From positions 682,001 to 746,000 of the forward strand of contig NZ_CP009056.1 in assembly GCF_000807275.1 (NCBI RefSeq): DNA of 64,000 nucleotides. Reading direction: 5' to 3'. The translations under genes were made by a program, and so were the position numbers. Below the pieces are notes generated by a model, which searched no databases, was not told where the DNA came from, and saw only the letters and a program-made list of their open reading frames with translations. This stretch comes from Frischella perrara (GTDB taxonomy: Bacteria > Pseudomonadota > Gammaproteobacteria > Enterobacterales > Orbaceae). How positions within the stretch are numbered: the first letter of the stretch is position 1; every line of letters starts with the position of its first letter. Positions 18,043 to 27,567 of the stretch are shown here, piece by piece.

Positions 18043-18948
18043 ATGGATATTTATAGCAAAAGGTTACCCACTGTAAAACAGTTACAGTATTTCATAGCAG
18101 TTTGTGAAGCGCGCAGTTTTAGAGGTGCAGCAGAAAAGCTAAATATAAGCCAACCTCCACTTTCAATTCAGATCAAAGATTTAGAAGAAAAACTAGAAGT
18201 GACATTATTTTTGAGAAACTCTCACAATGTTGTATTGACGAAGGAGGGGGAGGAACTCAAGTCAAGAGTAGCAAGCTTGTTGACGGATCTGTGTTCAATT
18301 ACTAAAGCAATTAAATCTAATAATGTCGAAAAAGCGATAATCGGTACAACTAAAACACTTAGTTTTGATTTCATTCCTTATTTTAAATTGTTTTTTTCTG
18401 ATTTTAGTGATGAAACTGAAATTTATAAACATAATTATACTTCAAAAGAGCTTTTAACAGAGTTGCAAAAGGAAAATATTGATTTTGCGTTAGTATCTGA
18501 TTATCAAACAAGAGATGCAAACGAAAATTCGCTATTAATTTATCAAGAACCAATGATTTTAGTTTTACCTATTAGTCATCCATGTAGTCAACATGAAAGA
18601 GTCGATTTAAATGATGTGACTGATTTACCACTCTTTTGGTTTAAACAATACATGAATCCTGCCTTTTATGATCAATGTGAACGAGTATTTAAGACGTTAA
18701 ATTACCCTATCATACGCCGTGCTGAACTAGCAGATAATCTGTCTATGTTACTTGAAGTCGCTTTAGGTAAAGGGATGATGCTTCTACCTCAATCAATGGC
18801 TCAAGCAAAAGTTGAAGGTGTGGTATATAAAAAATTAATTGAAAATCAATATACAAATTTGAGTGTTGATATATACCTTATCTGGCGTAAAAATTTGAAG
18901 ATGCGTCCAATAAATGAAGCTATTATTCATTATTTTAAAAATGAATAA
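18043..18948 (+). CDS. LysR-family transcriptional regulator
   Basis: 301 residues; HTH at about residues 11-65 (QLQYFIAVCEARSFRGAAEKLNISQPPLSIQIKDLEEKL), then a periplasmic-binding-protein-like effector domain. The QPPLS recognition helix is typical of CatR/BenM-like regulators. It starts 14 bases after the preceding LysR gene with GGAG upstream, so the two regulators are probably cotranscribed. The pair plausibly regulates the adjoining minus-strand genes. Confidence 0.88.
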   Translation: MDIYSKRLPTVKQLQYFIAVCEARSFRGAAEKLNISQPPLSIQIKDLEEKLEVTLFLRNSHNVVLTKEGEELKSRVASLLTDLCSITKAIKSNNVEKAIIGTTKTLSFDFIPYFKLFFSDFSDETEIYKHNYTSKELLTELQKENIDFALVSDYQTRDANENSLLIYQEPMILVLPISHPCSQHERVDLNDVTDLPLFWFKQYMNPAFYDQCERVFKTLNYPIIRRAELADNLSMLLEVALGKGMMLLPQSMAQAKVEGVVYKKLIENQYTNLSVDIYLIWRKNLKMRPINEAIIHYFKNE

Positions 18949-19369
18949 CTAGCCAATCTTTTGAAAAATTCTGTCCGAAATCTATTAAGTTACCTTGTGT
19001 TAGAATCTTTTGTTATGTCTTATTTAAGATGATAGAACATAATGCTTAGATTTTATAAGTGGTAAAGGTAAATTTATATAACTTATCTTTTAAAGAAAAA
19101 TAAAAACTATTTTTATGAAAATAGTTAGCTTTTGGATCGTCATCATTTCTTTAGCATTGAATATCGTTGCAATAAAAAAGATAAGTTGAGATCCAACATC
19201 AAGTTCTATCATTTGGTGAAGATCTTTTAAAGATAAGAATTAAATGCACAACAGAGGGCTAAGTATCGTTTTATTAAATATGGATAAACAAAAATTGATA
19301 ACTAAATGTAGTTAGCTTTTAATTTATCCTTATTGCATAATGTTGTGCATCTACAGTGTATCAATAGTA
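18949..19369. other. Convergent intergenic region with hairpins
   Basis: 420 bases without a gene between lysR and greB. A perfect hairpin AACTATTTT/AAAATAGTT lies at 19105-19126. A larger nested inverted repeat spans about 19243-19351: outer arms ATGCACAACA and TGTTGTGCAT, inner arms GGATAAA and TTTATCC, and a central TAACTA/TAGTTA stem. On the minus strand the centre is followed by AATTTTT and may terminate greB. Confidence 0.5.
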
Positions 19370-19846
19370 TTATTCACTATATCGTATCGCTATTACAGTA
19401 TAGTAAACTCGACCATTTGGTGTCATAACAGCGATTTCATCATCTACTTTGTGCCCAATTAAACTGCGGGCTACAGGGCTATCAATTGATATCCAATTTT
19501 TTTTCGGATTGAATTCATCGGCACCAACAATGCGATAAACTTTTTCATTCCCATCTTCATCTTCTAAGGTTACCCATGCTCCAAAGAAGATTTTACCTTC
19601 TTGCATTGGGCTAGGATCGACAATAGTCAGTACATCTAAACGTTTAGATAAAAATCGTACTCGACGATCGATTTCTCTTAAGCGTTTTTTACCATATATA
19701 TATTCTGCATTTTCACTACGATCGCCCATTGCTGCAGCTTCGGACACGGCTTGAGTAACTTTTGGACGTTCTTCCTTCCAAAGATATTTTAATTCACGAT
19801 CGAGTGCCAAATAGCCCTCTCTTGTTATATAATGACTCCTAACCAT
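19370..19846 (-). CDS. greB: Transcription elongation factor GreB
   Basis: 158 residues, the usual GreB length. The N-terminal coiled coil has the acidic tip GDRSENAEYIYGKK at about residues 41-54, whose Asp and Glu coordinate the second Mg ion in the RNA polymerase secondary channel, followed by the FKBP-like C-terminal domain. GreB stimulates transcript cleavage to rescue backtracked polymerase. The basic tip stretch and IYGKKRLREIDRRVR favour GreB over GreA. It is divergent from tex, as in enteric bacteria. Confidence 0.95.
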   Translation of the reverse strand: MVRSHYITREGYLALDRELKYLWKEERPKVTQAVSEAAAMGDRSENAEYIYGKKRLREIDRRVRFLSKRLDVLTIVDPSPMQEGKIFFGAWVTLEDEDGNEKVYRIVGADEFNPKKNWISIDSPVARSLIGHKVDDEIAVMTPNGRVYYTVIAIRYSE

Positions 19847-19900
19847 AGCTAAATCACAACCTATTGATTTTATTTAATAAAAAATTAAGACTAGCATATT

Positions 19901-22198
19901 ATGATAAATACGCAAATTAGCCATATTATAGCGGGTGAACTAACCGTAAAACCAGAACAAGTTTTATCAGCCATAACTTTATTAGATGAAGGGAGTACAG
20001 TTCCTTTTATTGCTCGTTACCGCAAAGAGGTGACAGGTGGGCTTGACGATACACAATTACGTACATTAGATAGTCGTTTAAGCTATTTACGCGAATTAAA
20101 TGATCGTAAACAAACGATCTTAAAATCAATCGCTGAGCAAGGTAAATTAACACCAGAATTAGAACAATCTATTAGTAATACCTTAAATAAGACAGAGTTA
20201 GAGGATCTCTATTTACCTTATAAACCAAAACGACGTACGCGTGGACAAATCGCTATTGAAGCGGGTTTAGAGCCATTGGCAGATACATTATGGCAACAAC
20301 CTAACGTAGATCCTGAAATAGAAGCTTCCCAATATATCAATCAAGATAAAAATGTACTAGATAGCAAATCAGCCTTAGATGGCGCGCGATATATTTTAAT
20401 GGAACGGTTTGCCGAAGATGCCGCATTATTGGCGAAAATTCGCCATTATTTATGGCATAATGCCCATTTAGTTTCCCAAGTTAATGCAGGAAAAGAAGAG
20501 GAAGGGGCTAAATTTAGAGATTATTTTGATCATCATGAATTAATCTCAAAAGTACCTTCACATCGAGCATTAGCAATGTTCCGTGGTCGTAATGAAGGAT
20601 TTTTACAACTGTCTTTAAATGCCGATCCGCTTTCCGAAGAACCGCCTAAAGAGAGTTATTGTGAACAGATTATCATTGAACATCTTAATATTCATTTCAA
20701 TGATCAACCAGCAGATAAATGGCGCAAAGCTGTCATTAATTGGACATGGCGAATTAAGATTCTTATGCACATGGAAACGGATTTAATGACTACGTTAAGA
20801 GAACGTGCGGAAGAAGAAGCGATTAATGTGTTTGCTGCTAATTTGCATGATATGTTAATGGCAGCACCAGCAGGCATGAAAGTCACAATGGGCATGGATC
20901 CAGGTTTACGTACGGGAGTGAAAATTGCGGTGGTTGATGCAACAGGTAAACTTGTTGCGACTGAGACAATTTACCCACATACTGGGCAGGCAGACAAAGC
21001 TGCCATGATAGTTGCAGCGCTTTGCCTTAAATATCAAGTACAGTTAGTTGCAATTGGTAATGGAACTGCTTCACGTGAAACGGAGCGTTTTTATCTTGAT
21101 ATACAAAAACGCTACCCAGAAGTAAAAGCCCAGAAAGTAATTGTAAGTGAAGCAGGTGCCTCGGTATATTCAGCATCCGAACTTGCTGCGCAGGAATTTC
21201 CCGATTTGGATGTATCGTTGCGTGGGGCAGTTTCAATCGCACGCCGATTGCAAGATCCATTAGCCGAATTGGTTAAAATCGATCCTAAATCAATTGGTGT
21301 GGGTCAATATCAACATGATGTAAGTCAAACACAATTGGCAAAGAAACTCGATGCGGTTGTTGAAGATGGTGTTAATGCCGTAGGTGTTAATTTAAATACG
21401 GCCTCTGTGATGTTATTAGCACGTATTGCGGGATTAAATAAGGTGATTGCCCAAAATATTGTGGACTATCGTAATGACAATGGCCAATTTATTGATCGTA
21501 AACAGCTATTAAAAGTGTCACGTTTAGGACCGAAAGCGTTTGAACAATGTGCTGGATTTTTGCGTATTATGGATGGTAAGAATCCGCTTGATGCTTCGGC
21601 AGTGCATCCTGAAGCATATCCCGTTGTAGAAAAAATATTAACCGCAGTCAATAAGCCATTGAAAGATGTTATGGGCGATAGTGCTTTATTACGTTCTTTA
21701 AAGGTCAATGATTTTACTGATGAGCATTTCGGTGTGCCTACGGTGACCGATATCATTAAAGAATTGGACAAACCCGGACGTGATCCGCGACCTGAATTTA
21801 AAACTGCACAATTTACTGAAAATGTCGAAACCATGAATGATCTGAAAATTGGAATGATTATGGAAGGTGCGGTAACAAATGTAACGAATTTTGGTGCATT
21901 CGTTGATATTGGGGTACATCAAGATGGTTTAGTACATATTTCTGCTTTATCTGATCAATTCGTAGAAGACCCTCGCACTGTTGTGAAAACAGGTGATATT
22001 GTAAAAGTAAAAGTGATTGAGGTTGATATTGCACGTAAACGAATTGCATTATCTATGCGATTAAATGATCAGACTGGAAATGCCAATAAAGCGAGTGATC
22101 AGCCACGCAAAAAGTCGCAATCTAATCCAACGAAAGCATCACTCGTTACCAATAATGCTATGGGTAATGCGTTTGCGGCGGCGTTTAAGAAAAAATAA
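19901..22198 (+). CDS. tex: Tex family RNA-binding transcriptional accessory protein
   Basis: 765 residues, full length for Tex (YhgF). N-terminal Tex domain with the [19 protein letters not shown] motif, a YqgF/RNase H-like domain around residues 325-455 starting [17 protein letters not shown], helix-hairpin-helix motifs near residue 500 ([14 protein letters not shown]), and an S1 RNA-binding domain at about residues 650-720 ([26 protein letters not shown]). The Lys/Ser-rich tail is disordered. It binds nucleic acid and the transcription machinery. The murB gene follows after 12 bases. Confidence 0.95.
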   Translation: MINTQISHIIAGELTVKPEQVLSAITLLDEGSTVPFIARYRKEVTGGLDDTQLRTLDSRLSYLRELNDRKQTILKSIAEQGKLTPELEQSISNTLNKTELEDLYLPYKPKRRTRGQIAIEAGLEPLADTLWQQPNVDPEIEASQYINQDKNVLDSKSALDGARYILMERFAEDAALLAKIRHYLWHNAHLVSQVNAGKEEEGAKFRDYFDHHELISKVPSHRALAMFRGRNEGFLQLSLNADPLSEEPPKESYCEQIIIEHLNIHFNDQPADKWRKAVINWTWRIKILMHMETDLMTTLRERAEEEAINVFAANLHDMLMAAPAGMKVTMGMDPGLRTGVKIAVVDATGKLVATETIYPHTGQADKAAMIVAALCLKYQVQLVAIGNGTASRETERFYLDIQKRYPEVKAQKVIVSEAGASVYSASELAAQEFPDLDVSLRGAVSIARRLQDPLAELVKIDPKSIGVGQYQHDVSQTQLAKKLDAVVEDGVNAVGVNLNTASVMLLARIAGLNKVIAQNIVDYRNDNGQFIDRKQLLKVSRLGPKAFEQCAGFLRIMDGKNPLDASAVHPEAYPVVEKILTAVNKPLKDVMGDSALLRSLKVNDFTDEHFGVPTVTDIIKELDKPGRDPRPEFKTAQFTENVETMNDLKIGMIMEGAVTNVTNFGAFVDIGVHQDGLVHISALSDQFVEDPRTVVKTGDIVKVKVIEVDIARKRIALSMRLNDQTGNANKASDQPRKKSQSNPTKASLVTNNAMGNAFAAAFKKK

Positions 22199-22210
22199 TA
22201 AGGCTGGAAT

Positions 22211-23230
22211 ATGAACTATCCAATTCCCAATACATTTCGCTTACCTGTTTATGCTAAATCGGTGATTACAGTTGCTAGCATTGAACAATTATTAGCAAGT
22301 TATCATGAGGCGCAAGCGAAAGGATTACCCATACTGGTTTTAGGTCAAGGCAGTAATACGTTATTTACCGAAAACTTTGCCGGTATGGTGATTATTAATC
22401 GCATTACTGGCATAACTATTAATGAAATGCCTGATGCATGGTTTTTGAGCGTCGGTGCAGGTGAAATTTGGCATCAACTCGTTAAGTTAACGATTGAGCA
22501 GGGTATGCCAGGTTTAGAAAATCTGGCATTGATTCCGGGTTGTGTTGGTTCAGCAGCAATCCAAAATATTGGCGCTTATGGCGTTGAATTTAAGAATGTC
22601 GCTGATTACGTGGATTTGCTTGAACTTGATAGCGGTCATATCATTCGAGTAACCGATGGTGAATATGGCTATCGTGATAGTATCTTTAAATCACGCTATC
22701 TTAAGGGTTATGTGGTTGTAAAAGTGGGAATAAAGCTCGCTAAACAATGGCAACCGATTATTAATTATGGTGAACTTGCCCAATTTGATCCAAATGCCGT
22801 AAATGCTAAGTTGATTTTCGATAAAGTCTGTGCCATTCGTTTGGCTAAGCTACCTAATCCTGAAGTTTTAGGTAATGGTGGTAGCTTCTTTAAAAATCCT
22901 GTTGTATCACAATTACAGGCTGAGGTTCTTTTACAGCAGTATCCGAATATGCCTTGTTATCCGCAAAGTAATGGACAGGTAAAATTAGCAGCGGGTTGGT
23001 TGATTGATCAATGCGGTTTGAAAGGTTATCAATTAGGGGGGGCGGCGGTACATGATAAACAGGCGTTAGTCTTAGTAAATAAGCAGCATGCCACATCGCA
23101 AGATGTCATTAATTTAGCCCGTTTTATTAAACATGCCGTTCAACATAAATTTGACGTGATGTTATCACCAGAAATTCGTTTTATTGGTGCCACAGCAGAA
23201 ATCAATGCTGATCAATCGTTGTCTCAATAA
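22211..23230 (+). CDS. murB: UDP-N-acetylmuramate dehydrogenase
   Basis: 339 residues, the E. coli-type (type I) MurB. It reduces UDP-GlcNAc-enolpyruvate to UDP-MurNAc with NADPH and FAD in peptidoglycan synthesis. FAD-binding motifs LGQGSNTLF (residues 45-53) and PGCVGSAAIQNIGAYGVE, the type-I YGYRDSIFK segment, and NGGSFFKNP with the active-site Ser are all visible. In many enteric genomes murB sits directly upstream of birA; here an MFS gene is inserted between them. Confidence 0.96.
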   Translation: MNYPIPNTFRLPVYAKSVITVASIEQLLASYHEAQAKGLPILVLGQGSNTLFTENFAGMVIINRITGITINEMPDAWFLSVGAGEIWHQLVKLTIEQGMPGLENLALIPGCVGSAAIQNIGAYGVEFKNVADYVDLLELDSGHIIRVTDGEYGYRDSIFKSRYLKGYVVVKVGIKLAKQWQPIINYGELAQFDPNAVNAKLIFDKVCAIRLAKLPNPEVLGNGGSFFKNPVVSQLQAEVLLQQYPNMPCYPQSNGQVKLAAGWLIDQCGLKGYQLGGAAVHDKQALVLVNKQHATSQDVINLARFIKHAVQHKFDVMLSPEIRFIGATAEINADQSLSQ

Positions 23231-23243
23231 CTAGAACGAACTT

Positions 23244-23287
23244 ATGCCAATCAATGCTATGCGACATTTTCGCACTATGATTGGCAT
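23244..23287. terminator. Stem-loop after murB
   Basis: ATGCCAATCA (23244-23253) pairs perfectly with TGATTGGCAT (23278-23287), with a second small stem TGCGA/TCGCA inside the loop. A T-run (TTTTTTAT) follows 14 bases later, so termination is possible but not textbook. Confidence 0.5.
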
Positions 23288-23323
23288 TAATAATTATGCA
23301 TTTTTTATATTAGAGATATCTAT

Positions 23324-24475
23324 ATGGTTCATCGTTCTTACTCATTTCCAATATTGTTGGTTAGTTTATTATTTGTCACTATTTCTTTATCGACTCTAAA
23401 TACTCAAGTTCCCCTTTGGTTGAAGCATAATGAGTTTTCTTTGTTTCAAATTGGTTTAGTTGGTTCGAGTTATTTTGTAGGAAATTTAGTCGGAACATTC
23501 ATTGCTAATTGGCTTATCAGTAAATTTAATACTAGAAAAACATATAGTTATGTTTGTTTAATCTTTGCTTTAGCCACTTTAGGCTTAAGTTTATCAATGG
23601 ACGCTTATAGTTGGTCATTTTGGCGATTCCTTATTGGTGTGGCATGTGCGGTGACTTGGGTAATTGTTGAAAGTTGTATTTTAGTCACAGGAAGCGCACA
23701 TAATCGTGGTAAAATGTTAGCCATTTACATGACTACCTACTATTTAGGTACCGTTTTTGGTCAAGCATTATTACGTTATTTTCCTAAAGACGTGCTTTAT
23801 TTTGGTTTAGTTATTGCCACCCTAATGGCGTTAGCTATTTTTTTCATTTTACTTACGCACTATAAATTACCGAAAAAGAAAAAGAGTAGTTTTAATTTGA
23901 TGCCGATGTTGTTGTATAAACCTGCGCGGTTAGGATTAATGGGATGTGTGGTTGCCGGTATGATCATTGGTTCTATTTACTCACTTTTACCTGCTTACTA
24001 TTCTTATTTAAATTATGATGATAGTGCGGTAGCAAACTGGATAATTTTATTGATTTTATCCGGTGTAGTTGCCCAAATTCCGATGGGGTGGTTTGCTGAT
24101 AGATATGGTAAATTGCGATTGTTATTCGCTGAAATGATCATTGCCATTTTTGCTTGTCTATTATTGATTACTCATCAATTTACCATTTTTGCCACAATAT
24201 TATTTGGAGCGACGATTTATACTGTATACCCAATCTCTATGGCTTGGGCGTGTCAGACAGTAAGAAAACAAGATATTGTTACAATGAATCAAACAATGTT
24301 ATTAGTGAATACTATAGGTAGCTTAATAGCGCCAGCCATTATTGCTTTGGTAATGGATATCGGAGGAATTCACTACTTGTTTATTAGCTTTGTAGTGATT
24401 TCAATGTATTATGCCGCGTTGCTGGCAAAGGATTTATTCATAAATAAACGGAGTAAAGATGCGCGATCTATCTAA
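23324..24475 (+). CDS. MFS transporter, YcaD-like
   Basis: 383 residues with about 12 hydrophobic segments. STLNTQVPLWL in the first helix region and GMIIGSIYSLLPAYY at the start of the second half resemble the YcaD group of the major facilitator superfamily. The loop GWFADRYGKLRLL is the second-half motif A. Its 3' end overlaps the start of birA by 17 bases, so birA translation may depend on it. Substrate unknown. Confidence 0.85.
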   Translation: MVHRSYSFPILLVSLLFVTISLSTLNTQVPLWLKHNEFSLFQIGLVGSSYFVGNLVGTFIANWLISKFNTRKTYSYVCLIFALATLGLSLSMDAYSWSFWRFLIGVACAVTWVIVESCILVTGSAHNRGKMLAIYMTTYYLGTVFGQALLRYFPKDVLYFGLVIATLMALAIFFILLTHYKLPKKKKSSFNLMPMLLYKPARLGLMGCVVAGMIIGSIYSLLPAYYSYLNYDDSAVANWIILLILSGVVAQIPMGWFADRYGKLRLLFAEMIIAIFACLLLITHQFTIFATILFGATIYTVYPISMAWACQTVRKQDIVTMNQTMLLVNTIGSLIAPAIIALVMDIGGIHYLFISFVVISMYYAALLAKDLFINKRSKDARSI

Positions 24476-25418
24476 TCCTCTTAAACTAATTGAGTTATTA
24501 GCTAATGGAGAGTTTCATTCAGGCGAAGCGTTAGCGAGTCAATTTGGTATGACTCGGGCAGGTATAAATAAATATATTAAGTTAATCAGACAATGGGGAT
24601 TAGATATTATCTCTGTACAAGGGCGGGGTTATCAATTAGCGCAACCGCTTGATCTTCTGAATATCAGTAAAATTAAACAACATTATCCATCCATTGAACC
24701 GTTAGATTTAGAAGTATTACCCATTATTGATTCAACAAATCAATACTTATTAAGTAAATTAGACACATTGCCGTCGGGATATGCGTGTGTAGCAGAGTAT
24801 CAGCAAGCAGGTCGAGGGCGTCGTGGGCGGCAATGGTTTTCTCCTTTTGGTAGCAATCTTTATTTTTCTCTTTACTGGCGTTTAGAACAAGGTCCTGCTG
24901 CTGCAATGGGATTAAGTCTTGCTGTTGGAATCGTCGTTGCAAAAGTACTTCGCCAATTATCCGGTCAACAGATAAAAGTAAAATGGCCAAATGATCTTTA
25001 TTTGAACGATAAGAAATTAGCGGGAATATTAGTTGAAATTGCTGGTAAAACGGGCGATGTTGCCCATGTTGTGATTGGTATGGGAATTAATTTAGCCATG
25101 CATAATCCTGATCACCAGATTGTTAACCAAGCATGGGAAAATCTAGGTCATATAGATCGTAACCTATTAGTTGCCACATTATTGCAACAATTACGCGAAG
25201 CAATGATTTGTTTTGAACAACAGGGATTAAGCGCCTTTATTGAACAATGGCAGTCATTAGATAACTTTAATAACCGTGCGGTAAAATTATTGATTGGGGA
25301 TAAGGTTATTCACGGCATAGCCAAAGGTATCAATCAACAAGGAGCTTTATTACTTGAACAAGATGGTCAAATTACACCTTATATTGGTGGCGAAATTTCT
25401 TTACGGGCGGATGATTAA
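24459..25418 (+). CDS. birA: Bifunctional biotin ligase / biotin operon repressor BirA
   Basis: 319 residues. N-terminal winged helix-turn-helix (residues 1-60, GEALASQFGMTRAGINKYI), then the biotin protein ligase domain with the biotinyl-AMP loop AGRGRRGRQW at about residues 115-124 and KWPNDLYLNDKKLAGILVE. It attaches biotin to acetyl-CoA carboxylase and, when not needed, dimerises as a repressor. The DNA-binding domain is present, so a repressor role is expected, although no biotin genes lie in the window. Confidence 0.95.
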   Translation: MRDLSNPLKLIELLANGEFHSGEALASQFGMTRAGINKYIKLIRQWGLDIISVQGRGYQLAQPLDLLNISKIKQHYPSIEPLDLEVLPIIDSTNQYLLSKLDTLPSGYACVAEYQQAGRGRRGRQWFSPFGSNLYFSLYWRLEQGPAAAMGLSLAVGIVVAKVLRQLSGQQIKVKWPNDLYLNDKKLAGILVEIAGKTGDVAHVVIGMGINLAMHNPDHQIVNQAWENLGHIDRNLLVATLLQQLREAMICFEQQGLSAFIEQWQSLDNFNNRAVKLLIGDKVIHGIAKGINQQGALLLEQDGQITPYIGGEISLRADD

Positions 25419-25496
25419 CGCATGTAAAACAAAGCCTTTGGATATTTATAATAAGTGTTTACCGCCTTTAAAATTTGAGTATTAATGTATGATAAT

Positions 25497-25532
25497 GCCA
25501 TTTGCTCTTTATCAGAGGATCAATGGCTTTTT
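25497..25532 (+). terminator. Intrinsic terminator after birA
   Basis: GCCATT pairs with AATGGC and an inner CTCT/AGAG stem extends the hairpin; CTTTTT follows at 25527-25532. Confidence 0.75.
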
Positions 25533-25694
25533 AAGAGGTATTATTGGGATCAAATAAAATAACTATCTTAAAGCTGTTAATATTGTCAAATTCATTTCAT
25601 TAATTAAATCATGGTGCTCTACACGATCTTTTCAGTAAGCAAATAATGAATTATTTTGGTAGCTTTTTAAGCTATTAAAGAGAGGAAATAAAAA

Positions 25695-27152
25695 ATGCTA
25701 AACATTGATAATGCAACCTATAAAATAAGCGATTTCAAAACATTTTGTATCCCGCACTTAGTCATTAATCCTAATGAAAGCTGGGCTTTTGTAGGTAGTA
25801 ATGGTAGTGGCAAATCAACGCTAGTCCGCGCGTTGGCTAATGAGCAACAAATATTAAAAGGTAGAGCAGATAATTTTTTTAACAAGATTGAACATATTTC
25901 ATTTGAACAATTACAGAAAATTGTTGAACAAGAATGGAATCGAAACAATACCGATATGCTAAGTGAAGGGGAGGATGATACAGGTCTAACCGTCGAGCAA
26001 ATGATCCAAGAAAAAGTCACGAATACAGCATTATGTTTAAAATTAGCCCAGCAATTTGGTATCGCGCATTTGTTAGAACAACGTTTTAAATACCTATCTA
26101 CAGGTGAAACACGTAAAACCTTACTGTGCCGAATTTTAATGTCAGAACCCGATCTTTTGATTTTAGATGAACCGTTTGATGGATTGGATGTACAATCTCG
26201 GCATCAATTAGCCGAACTATTAGCATCCTTATCACAGCAGGGATTAACCTTGATTTTAGTGCTTAATCGAATTAATGATATCCCCAATTTTGTGGAAAAA
26301 GTTGGATTATTAGTAGAATGTCAATTAGTAAAAACTGGATCTCGAGAGGCAATTCTACATGATGAAGTGGTTAGTGCGTTATCAAATATTGAATCCTCAT
26401 ATGATGAACATTTACCTGAACCGGATGAATCCCCTACAGTACTAGCCGATGATTTACCGCGAGTGATTTTAAATAATTGTCATATTCAATATGGTGATCG
26501 TGTAATTATCGATGGATTAAGTTGGCAAGTGAATGCCGGTGAGCATTGGCAAATAGTTGGACCTAATGGGGCGGGTAAATCAACATTATTAAGTTTGATC
26601 ACAGGTGATCATCCACAAGGTTACAGTAATGATCTTACCTTGTTTGGTTATCGGCGCGGCAGTGGTGAGACAATTTGGGATATTAAAAAGCATATTGGTT
26701 ATGTTAGTAGTAGTTTACATATGGATTATCGGGTCAGTGCAAGTGTAAAAAATGTGTTACTTTCTGGCTATTTTGATTCAATTGGTGTATATAACGCAAC
26801 CAGTGATAAACAACACAAGCTCGCTGACGAGTGGTTAAAGTTATTAAATCTGACCTCACATGCTAATCAACCGTTTCAAACCCTATCATGGGGACAACAA
26901 CGATTAGTTTTGATTGCTCGTGCATTAGTTAAACATCCTACATTGTTGATCTTAGATGAGCCGTTGCAAGGGTTAGATCAATTAAATCGCGAATTAGTAA
27001 AACGATGGATTGACCTATTAATTCAATCCGGAAATAGTCAATTAATGTTCGTTTCACATCATGTTGAAGATGCACCAAATTGTATTACTAATCGCTTAAC
27101 TTTCGAGCAAATGGATCAAAATCATTATCATTATCGATTTGATCAATTGTAG
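25695..27152 (+). CDS. modF: ModF-like ABC ATPase with two nucleotide-binding domains
   Basis: 485 residues made of two ABC ATPase domains. The first has Walker A GSNGSGKST (about residues 35-43), signature LSTGETRK and Walker B LLILDEPFDGLD. The second has GPNGAGKST (about residues 292-300), signature LSWGQQR and LLILDEPLQGLD. This matches ModF/PhrA, a soluble ABC protein often placed near molybdate transport genes, though no modABC is seen here. A good GAGAGG ribosome site precedes the ATG. Exact cellular role is not settled. Confidence 0.88.
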   Translation: MLNIDNATYKISDFKTFCIPHLVINPNESWAFVGSNGSGKSTLVRALANEQQILKGRADNFFNKIEHISFEQLQKIVEQEWNRNNTDMLSEGEDDTGLTVEQMIQEKVTNTALCLKLAQQFGIAHLLEQRFKYLSTGETRKTLLCRILMSEPDLLILDEPFDGLDVQSRHQLAELLASLSQQGLTLILVLNRINDIPNFVEKVGLLVECQLVKTGSREAILHDEVVSALSNIESSYDEHLPEPDESPTVLADDLPRVILNNCHIQYGDRVIIDGLSWQVNAGEHWQIVGPNGAGKSTLLSLITGDHPQGYSNDLTLFGYRRGSGETIWDIKKHIGYVSSSLHMDYRVSASVKNVLLSGYFDSIGVYNATSDKQHKLADEWLKLLNLTSHANQPFQTLSWGQQRLVLIARALVKHPTLLILDEPLQGLDQLNRELVKRWIDLLIQSGNSQLMFVSHHVEDAPNCITNRLTFEQMDQNHYHYRFDQL

Positions 27153-27567
27153 TACATTTGATCTATGCTATTGATCAGACAATTATAAATAGATAAAAAG
27201 ATATAAAAATTAAATACTTACGAAAATATTTTTTTAATCATGAGGCTTGTGAGTCTTGAAAATACAGTGTTTGCCCTTATTTATAATTTTATCCCCTTAG
27301 TCTGTGGATAACTCTGTGAACAGATTATTGATAAGCACGCTAACCTATAGAAATTGTTAGCTTTGCGTTAGGTTGTTTAGAATCTAGGCACAAAATAAAA
27401 ACTATAAATAAATCAAATAGTTATAATAAATCAAGAGGTGAGTTAACGGTTTATTTAACTTAATTTTTAAATTTTTCACACATATATAAGGAAATTAAAA
27501 AGGTCAAGTCCTTTTGGGGATAATTTTTATTAATAGGTTTTATTGATATTAAATTAAGGTAAACAAT
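27153..27567. other. uvrB upstream region
   Basis: 415 bases without a gene. It is AT-rich, with GATC sites at its left end and a perfect DnaA box (listed separately). I found no LexA box of the CTGT-N8-ACAG form. Confidence 0.5.
27303..27311 (-). promoter_or_regulatory. DnaA box upstream of uvrB
   Basis: TGTGGATAA is the reverse of the perfect box TTATCCACA. The wider CTGTGGATAACTCTGT (27302-27317) equals the complement of the R4 box and flank of E. coli oriC. DnaA involvement upstream of E. coli uvrB has been reported, so a regulatory role is plausible. Confidence 0.6.

Noticed and set aside
27153-27567. Possible chromosomal replication origin because of the oriC-like DnaA box
   Set aside because: Only one good box, no cluster of boxes and no dnaA, gidA or mioC-type neighbours; uvrB regulation explains it better.
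27153-27567. LexA box before uvrB
   Set aside because: CTGTGAACAG is present but lacks the eight-base spacing of an enteric LexA site.
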